In this document: positions 1-3,892 of the stretch, piece after piece | Layout: the number at the start of each line of letters is the position of its first letter | How positions within the stretch are numbered: the first letter of the stretch is position 1 | Assembly (NCBI GenBank): GCA_018334795.1 | Contig: JAGXLH010000107.1 | Location: 1 to 5,396 of the forward strand | Direction of reading: 5' to 3' | Length of the DNA: 5,396 nt | From: Thermoplasmatota archaeon | GTDB taxonomy: Archaea; Thermoplasmatota; E2; DHVEG-1 | The notes under the pieces: model-generated | Database searches by the model: none | What the model was told of the DNA's origin: nothing | Seen by the model: only the letters and a program-made list of their open reading frames with translations | Program-made: the position numbers and the translations under genes

Positions 1-686
1 GTCATACTGATTTCTCTTTCGGTTAAAAAATGTCGATGATCCTTAGAAAATACTTTTCCTCCTTCGCTTAACCAGCGACCAATGGTTAGAAATGTATTTG
101 GTGAACCAGGATACACATAATGAGGATTGTTTTCAAGTGTTGGAGGTATTTCTAAAAGTGTTTTGACTGCAGCATAATAGAATCGTTGATAGGTTATCTT
201 ATCTCGAAACATTAAACTATAATTGCCAGTGGTCCCGGATGAATGATTCACTAGTCCTTCTAGTCGATCTTCGGTCCATCTTAGGAAACCTTGCATGTTT
301 CTTCCTTTATAGTTGTATTCGCCGATATCAACGGTTGAGATTTTTTGTAACCATTCAAACACTGATTTTGGGTGTTCTTTTGGATATTCTTTAAAAAAGG
401 TATCTGGGACCATTGGGACTTTATTGAGGTCCGCAGTATTTTTAAGATCTGAAGGATTAAACTGGTATTCTTTACAGAGTTGATGGTAAAAACGACTCTG
501 TTTATAATGATGGTCTACACTTTCTTTTATTGAATCAAAGCGTTTTTGTTCAGCCCTCTCTGAAGGAATAGTAAAATAGTTTTCACTATCATAAATGATC
601 TCATCGATAGTTGACCATTGTTTCTTTGGGCGGCCGAAAAGTGAGTTAGCTCGTTTCCATACTTCGCTATTTAGGGAGGATGTCAT
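1..686 (-). CDS. LuxE-like acyl-protein synthetase / adenylate-forming enzyme (3' end beyond window)
   Basis: An uninterrupted frame runs from an ATG at 686-684 to the window start, giving 228 residues with no stop, so the C-terminal part is missing. An in-frame TAG lies six codons before the ATG, which supports this start. A GGAG lies about 12 bases upstream, rather far for a ribosome binding site. Residues 149-154 read SSGTTG, the phosphate-binding signature of ATP-dependent adenylate-forming enzymes. It is preceded by a V-P-x-V-P-x-x-x-FK segment (residues 90-99) and followed by a Ser and an R-D pair (residues 157-162), the layout I know from the LuxE family (fatty acyl activation, related to PaaK-type CoA ligases). 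LuxE proteins are about 370 residues, so roughly 60% is visible. By family, it should form an acyl-AMP and pass the acyl group to an enzyme or carrier thiol. The substrate cannot be read from the sequence, no LuxC-type reductase is visible, and bioluminescence should not be inferred. No signal peptide or membrane segment is seen. Codon choice differs from the other genes, with more C- and A-ending codons. Confidence 0.72.
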   Translation of the reverse strand, partial: MTSSLNSEVWKRANSLFGRPKKQWSTIDEIIYDSENYFTIPSERAEQKRFDSIKESVDHHYKQSRFYHQLCKEYQFNPSDLKNTADLNKVPMVPDTFFKEYPKEHPKSVFEWLQKISTVDIGEYNYKGRNMQGFLRWTEDRLEGLVNHSSGTTGNYSLMFRDKITYQRFYYAAVKTLLEIPPTLENNPHYVYPGSPNTFLTIGRWLSEGGKVFSKDHRHFLTEREISM

Positions 687-730
687 TAGAGTAATATTCT
701 CCTATTTTTTCTGTTACTATGAGTTTAGTT

Positions 731-744
731 ATAACCATTGTTAT
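731..744. promoter_or_regulatory. Short inverted repeat, possible operator of the LuxE-like gene
   Basis: ATAAC-CATT-GTTAT is a perfect 5-bp inverted repeat with a 4-base spacer. It lies between the TATA-like block and the start expected about 25 bases further on. Archaeal repressors often bind at that position to block RNA polymerase recruitment. In such an AT-rich stretch a repeat this short can occur by chance, so this is a weak prediction. Confidence 0.25.
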
Positions 745-747
745 CTA

Positions 748-760
748 GATATATATTTTA
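748..760 (-). promoter_or_regulatory. TATA-like box for the LuxE-like gene
   Basis: On the minus strand this reads AAAATATATATC, close to an archaeal TATA box. A TATA centre near 753 would put the transcription start around 725-730, giving a leader of about 40 bases before the ATG at 686. That leader contains the GGAG at about 699-702. The surrounding sequence (up to about 780) is also A/T-rich, so the exact box is uncertain. Confidence 0.4.
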
Positions 761-775
761 ATATATTTTTTTATT

Positions 776-787
776 TTACTTAAGTAA
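776..787. repeat. 12-bp perfect palindrome in the aspS/LuxE-like gap
   Basis: TTACTTAAGTAA is its own reverse complement. On the minus strand the preceding bases add two more TTACTT copies (GTTACTTTTTTACTTACTT), making a small TTACTT cluster. It could be a binding site for a dimeric regulator or part of the aspS 3' end. It has no G+C-rich stem that would suggest a strong RNA hairpin. Confidence 0.35.
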
Positions 788-815
788 GTAAAAAAGTAAC
801 AAGAACAAAAGATAT
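788..815 (-). terminator. Possible U-rich terminator downstream of aspS
   Basis: On the minus strand the segment reads as a T-rich stretch including a T6 run (790-795) and TTTTGTTCTTG just before it. Archaeal RNA polymerase can terminate at U-rich tracts without a stable hairpin. It sits about 80-100 bases after the aspS stop, so the transcript would have a fairly long 3' UTR. Nothing closer to the stop looks like a terminator. Confidence 0.35.
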
Positions 816-891
816 TATCAGATTTAAATAATTTTCCAATAACACTTACGACATTTGCAGATAACTCAGTAAGAATATAGGCTGTGAATCA

Positions 892-2199
892 TCATGGATA
901 GAGTCTAGTACGATCACGAGGAAATAAGATACACTCCCTAATATTATGGATATCTAATAATTCCATCATAAATCGTTCGATACCAAAACCAAATCCACCA
1001 TGAGGTGGCATACCAAAACGAAATCCTTTCAAATACGATTCAAACGCACTTATCTCTAATCCCAATGCATCCATCCGATCCTTCAACAAATCCATTTGAT
1101 GAATACGTTGACTACCAGATGCTAATTCCACACCTTTACACTCCAAATCAAATCCACGAGAATACTTATCCCCTTCAGGCATCGTATAAAACGGTTTAGC
1201 AGACAACGGATAACGAGTAATAAAATAGAAATCATGACCTTGTTCACCCATAATTTTTCCTAATAATCGTTCTTCTTCAGTACTTAAATCCTCACCCCAC
1301 TCAACCTCACAATCACGATCAGAAAGTAACGACAACGCTTCATCATACGTAACTCGACGAAATGGCGTTTTCGGAACATTAATAGATTTATCCAACACAG
1401 ACAATGCCATAGTTTGCTCACCAGCTTTGGTCCACATCGAATCAACCAACTTTTCAAGCACTTGCATTACCTCTCCCTCATTTTCAATAAACGCCATCTC
1501 TACATCCACAGCAGTAGACTCATTCAAATGCCGACGCGTATTATGCTCTTCAGCTCGAAAATACCAAGCAATCTCATACACTCGATCAAGACCAGTACTC
1601 ATCAACATCTGCTTATACAACTGAGGAGACTGAGCTAAAAACGCATTCTTTTCAAAATAACCAACCTTAAACACATCCGTACCACCTTCCGAAGACGTCC
1701 CAATCAACTTTGGCGTATGCACCTCATCAAAATCTAGCGATCTCAACGTTTCATGCACCGCACCAATAACTGCAGACCGAATCTGAAAAATAGCTTGAAC
1801 TTCAGGCTTCCGCAAATCAATAAACCGATTATCAAGACGAGTATCTAAATCCGCATCAACCTTATCCACCACACCTAATGGCAATGGAGAATCAGCAACA
1901 GATAACACTGAAATCTTTTCAGGAAGCACCTCATATCCATTCCGTGCCTTCCTGCTCTCCTGACACAAACCAGTAACTGAAATCACTGATTCCCTCGGGA
2001 GATTCACCAATTTCTCAAAGATCTCAGGCTGTTCTTTTTTCAAACCCGTTACCTGCAACGTTCCCTTCCTGTCACGAAGAATGATAAATGCGATAGAACC
2101 AAGATTTCGAATATCTTCAATCCAACCAGCAACCGTAATAGAAGAACCAAACTGCTCATTTAAAACATCAATCGAATAATGACTACGTAATAGACTCAT
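892..2199 (-). CDS. aspS: Aspartyl-tRNA synthetase, archaeal type
   Basis: This 435-residue class IIb synthetase charges tRNA with aspartate using ATP, in the cytoplasm. The N-terminal OB-fold anticodon-binding domain spans about residues 20-105 (VAGWIEDIRNLG at 23-34). The catalytic domain follows: class II motif 1 around 138-163, the SSEGGT flipping-loop region (169-174), the QSPQLYKQ aspartate-site segment (190-197), motif 2 with FRAEEHNTRRHLNE (214-227), and motif 3 GFGFGIERF (402-410) with its ATP-binding Arg. It ends RDRTRLYP, as archaeal members do. Length matches archaeal AspRS (about 430-440), and the bacterial GAD insertion is absent. The ATG at 2199 fits the usual N-terminus (SHYS near residue 6), though upstream there is only a weak GGGTAAG. 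It lies 27 bases after the phosphopantoate ligase stop, so the two are probably one transcript. Whether it is Asp-specific or also charges tRNA-Asn is unclear: by my alignment, the discriminating positions hold Glu28 and Arg86. Confidence 0.97.
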   Translation of the reverse strand: MSLLRSHYSIDVLNEQFGSSITVAGWIEDIRNLGSIAFIILRDRKGTLQVTGLKKEQPEIFEKLVNLPRESVISVTGLCQESRKARNGYEVLPEKISVLSVADSPLPLGVVDKVDADLDTRLDNRFIDLRKPEVQAIFQIRSAVIGAVHETLRSLDFDEVHTPKLIGTSSEGGTDVFKVGYFEKNAFLAQSPQLYKQMLMSTGLDRVYEIAWYFRAEEHNTRRHLNESTAVDVEMAFIENEGEVMQVLEKLVDSMWTKAGEQTMALSVLDKSINVPKTPFRRVTYDEALSLLSDRDCEVEWGEDLSTEEERLLGKIMGEQGHDFYFITRYPLSAKPFYTMPEGDKYSRGFDLECKGVELASGSQRIHQMDLLKDRMDALGLEISAFESYLKGFRFGMPPHGGFGFGIERFMMELLDIHNIRECILFPRDRTRLYP

Positions 2200-2226
2200 A
2201 TCTTACCCGAAACAAAACCTATTACT

Positions 2227-2976
2227 TTAGTCTTTTTGAAATCGAGAACAAATATTTTTTAGAACCATATCAAGCCCAGAGGAATTATCCCATTCATCTC
2301 TCAACTTCAATAAATCACATTCAGATTTAGCTTTCAATTTATCAATCCAAAACGAAATACGAGGAACCGATCGAACCACATTATCAACAAGTGTAACATC
2401 CGCAGTCTTAGCCGTTCGAGACAACGGATTCAAATCAATAGTAATCACCGTTTTTCCCATATCTCGCAACGCTTGACATCGGTCACCATCCTCCAAAGGA
2501 ACAAGGACCACATCAGATTCAAAAATCCCCTTCTTTTCACACCAACCACGATCATGACCCAATCCATCAATACGAGCATCAGCGTTTCTTCCCAAAACAC
2601 CCTTTCCACCAGCTTCTTCCATCCTTGAAACCAACCGATGAACACGATCACTTGTCCGATGAAACAAATTCACCTCAATCTTAGCGGGAATCCTATTAGC
2701 AAGATCCACAACTTCCTCAGCAACTAACGCAACCACGTTACCATTCACCGAAATCACCGGATGTTCAGCCAAAAGTAACATTGCCGCAGCAGCCTTAGAT
2801 GCCCTGTCAGCAACCGGTAATGTTTCTTCACCAAGTAAATAATCAAACGCTTCACCACGCCCATGAGCAATTAACCCCGTTTCATGCACAAAACCCTTAT
2901 GAAAACCAGATGCTAACCTCTCCCTCATCATTAAAGACTCATACCGAGGATGAGACCGTGGAATATTTGAAGACAT
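2227..2976 (-). CDS. 4-phosphopantoate--beta-alanine ligase (archaeal phosphopantothenate synthetase)
   Basis: The product is a soluble enzyme of archaeal coenzyme A synthesis. It joins 4-phosphopantoate to beta-alanine with ATP, giving 4'-phosphopantothenate, AMP and pyrophosphate. In archaea it replaces the bacterial PanC route, acting after pantoate kinase. From the ATG at 2976 it has 249 residues, typical for the family (COG1701/DUF137). Family landmarks in that numbering are IPRSHPRYESL near the N-terminus (5-15), HGRGEAFDYLLGE (38-50), an Ala-rich helix then SVNGNVVAL (76-84), EVNLFHRTSDRV (101-112), GRNADARIDGLGHDRG (129-144), VPLEDGDRC (159-167) and TIDLNPLSRTAKTADVT (179-195). An upstream TTG at 3003 would add a Cys/Phe-rich nine-residue extension that does not look like the family, so I prefer the ATG. 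No ribosome binding site precedes it, and a T-rich TATA-like element about 29 bases upstream suggests leaderless transcription. aspS follows after 27 bases. Confidence 0.93.
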   Translation of the reverse strand: MSSNIPRSHPRYESLMMRERLASGFHKGFVHETGLIAHGRGEAFDYLLGEETLPVADRASKAAAAMLLLAEHPVISVNGNVVALVAEEVVDLANRIPAKIEVNLFHRTSDRVHRLVSRMEEAGGKGVLGRNADARIDGLGHDRGWCEKKGIFESDVVLVPLEDGDRCQALRDMGKTVITIDLNPLSRTAKTADVTLVDNVVRSVPRISFWIDKLKAKSECDLLKLRDEWDNSSGLDMVLKNICSRFQKD

Positions 2977-3000
2977 ACAACAAAAGCAAAACACTATTAT

Positions 3001-3010
3001 CAATAAAAAC
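3001..3010 (-). promoter_or_regulatory. TATA-like element before the phosphopantoate ligase gene
   Basis: On the minus strand this reads GTTTTTATTG, centred about 29 bases upstream of the ATG at 2976, the spacing expected for leaderless archaeal transcription. No Shine-Dalgarno sequence lies between, which fits a leaderless start. The flanks are highly AT-rich, so similar motifs are common by chance. Confidence 0.35.
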
Positions 3011-3020
3011 TTAATTCAAA

Positions 3021-3061
3021 AAATAAAAAAGAAAGGAAAAAAAAGAAAACTGCTTTTCTTT
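3021..3061 (-). terminator. Hairpin plus T-tract terminator after the PAC2 gene
   Basis: An 8-bp inverted repeat with a 4-base loop (arms 3054-3061 and 3042-3049, loop 3050-3053) overlaps the PAC2 stop codon. Within it the minus strand reads AGAAAA-GCAG-TTTTCT. It leads into a T8 run (3037-3044) and further T runs around 3021-3035. The stem is A/T-rich and weak, but T tracts alone can terminate archaeal transcription. The element suggests that the phosphopantoate ligase-aspS pair is a separate transcription unit. Confidence 0.6.
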
Positions 3062-3848
3062 ATCCATACATATTTGGTTGAGGTGCTCGACCACTAGAAA
3101 CCATAGGTTTTGCTTGCTTATGGAACTTCTGAAGTTGACTTTCAATCCGTTCAGATTCCTCATACAACGGTGCAACGTTAATCTCAACATCCATAATCAC
3201 AGCAATCATATTAATCGCTGCAGCTGCAGCACGCGCATCAGGATACTTCGGATGAGCCTCAGTTAAAATAGAAATCACATTAAACTGAGCCTGCTTTCCC
3301 TTATTCAACAATACACCACTAACACCAGCAATAATCCCATTTTTGAACTGAGAAATTTGCTTCATAGCAAGTTGCTGACGGATATCATTCGTTGATCCAA
3401 TCGCATACGCTTCAGCAACAGATCCCTCATTCTTTCCTTCAACGACCATTCCCTCAGGAGAAATCAACAAACCACACTTTTTTTCATCCACCCACTTCAT
3501 TATCGCACATGAAATCTCATTAATCATATGTGGTTTCGGCTTAAACTCAGAAACAAATACTACAATCTTATGTCCATTCTGCTGTGTCCCTGCATAAATA
3601 CGAACCGGCGACAATGGCTCACCAGTATGAACAACAGATAACGCTGGGAAATCTTTAGAATCCAAAGCACCAATCTGTTTTAAATTCAACGCATCAATCA
3701 AATAATTCGCAGCAATGGTGCTGACCAATCCTATCGAAGGGAAACCAGCAATAACCGTTGCTCCTTCAAGATCAACTTCGTCAAAATCAACAATTTCTAT
3801 TTTATTATGACTCAAACATGCATCACCATCCAAGACCCTATATAACAT
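3060..3848 (-). CDS. PAC2-family proteasome assembly chaperone homologue (Pba-like)
   Basis: The product (262 residues from the ATG at 3848) belongs to the PAC2 family, archaeal relatives of eukaryotic proteasome assembly chaperones. The family core starts at ATVIAGFPSIGLVSTIAANYL (30-50) and continues through a conserved KDFPAL segment (65-70), a HKIVVFVSEF strand (93-102), LLISPEGM (127-134), an AGVSGVLLNKG turn (174-184) and SILTEAHPKYPDARAAA (193-209). The C-terminal tail is flexible-looking and ends Met-Tyr-Gly (260-262), which fits the HbYX pattern used by proteasome activators and Pba proteins to dock in pockets of the 20S alpha ring. I infer a cytoplasmic role in proteasome assembly or ATP-independent activation. 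The start is uncertain: a TTG at 3815 has a GGTGAT ribosome binding site six bases upstream, a TATA-like box at suitable distance, and would give 251 residues with a more family-like N-terminus. An in-frame TAA lies two codons before the ATG. rtcB ends 44 bases upstream. Confidence 0.88.
   Translation of the reverse strand: MLYRVLDGDACLSHNKIEIVDFDEVDLEGATVIAGFPSIGLVSTIAANYLIDALNLKQIGALDSKDFPALSVVHTGEPLSPVRIYAGTQQNGHKIVVFVSEFKPKPHMINEISCAIMKWVDEKKCGLLISPEGMVVEGKNEGSVAEAYAIGSTNDIRQQLAMKQISQFKNGIIAGVSGVLLNKGKQAQFNVISILTEAHPKYPDARAAAAAINMIAVIMDVEINVAPLYEESERIESQLQKFHKQAKPMVSSGRAPQPNMYG
3822..3827 (-). promoter_or_regulatory. Ribosome binding site supporting a TTG start at 3815 for the PAC2 gene
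   Basis: The minus strand reads GGTGAT, complementary to the archaeal 16S rRNA 3' end, followed by a 6-base spacer and an in-frame TTG (3815-3813). No comparable site precedes the ATG at 3848. It may decide the true start, but the motif also encodes Gly-Asp within the longer frame and could be chance. Confidence 0.45.
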
Positions 3849-3854
3849 TTCTTA

Positions 3855-3863
3855 GATTTAAAG
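3855..3863 (-). promoter_or_regulatory. TATA-like box upstream of the PAC2 gene
   Basis: The minus strand reads CTTTAAATC. A centre near 3859 would place the transcription start around 3832-3835. That is downstream of the ATG at 3848 but about 18 bases before the alternative TTG at 3815, with GGTGAT inside the leader. A similar TTTAAATCT occurs at about 821-829 in the aspS/LuxE-like gap. Confidence 0.35.
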
Positions 3864-3884
3864 TCATTGGTCTATTTCATTAAC

Positions 3885-3892
3885 AAAAAAAA
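3885..3892 (-). terminator. T8 tract after the rtcB stop codon
   Basis: Eight consecutive T residues on the minus strand directly follow the rtcB TAA. No hairpin is evident. U-rich tracts of this kind are typical archaeal terminators, so at least part of the rtcB transcripts probably end here, although the gap to the PAC2 gene is only 44 bases. Confidence 0.5.

Larger units (their letters stand above)
687..891. other. Gene-free intergenic region between aspS and the LuxE-like gene
   Basis: These 205 bases are very AT-rich and contain no credible coding frame. I see no tRNA-like cloverleaf and no long repeat. What can be seen is a T-rich stretch downstream of aspS on the minus strand, a 12-bp perfect palindrome, a TATA-like AT block, a short inverted repeat, and the leader of the LuxE-like gene. 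The region probably combines the end of the aspS transcript with the promoter of the LuxE-like gene. Confidence 0.6.

Noticed and set aside
595..783. Plus-strand open frame of 62 codons
   Set aside because: It overlaps the LuxE-like gene and its promoter on the other strand, is rich in Phe and Tyr from the AT-rich DNA, and resembles no protein family I know.
1005..1638. Several plus-strand open frames inside aspS
   Set aside because: They are antisense shadows of a well-supported synthetase gene, with low-complexity composition and no domain signature.
2445..2651. A second minus-strand frame inside the phosphopantoate ligase gene
   Set aside because: It lies in a different frame fully within a conserved enzyme gene and shows no recognisable motif.
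2977..3003. TTG start adding a Cys-rich nine-residue N-terminus to the phosphopantoate ligase
   Set aside because: The family normally starts just before the N-I-P-x-S-H-P-R-Y segment, and the ATG at 2976 fits this; the extension could be taken for a signal peptide but is more likely untranslated leader or promoter.
3004..3050. A/T homopolymer stretch as a possible origin or phage attachment site
   Set aside because: T runs directly after a stop codon are better explained as an archaeal terminator; no repeats or integrase gene support the alternative.
3219..3232. GCTGCAGCTGCAGC repeat-like tract
   Set aside because: It encodes the Ala run near residue 207 of the PAC2 protein and is a coding by-product, not a separate repeat.
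2799..3266. Plus-strand open frames over the phosphopantoate ligase start and the PAC2 3' end
   Set aside because: They are antisense to confident genes and have no start signal or family resemblance.
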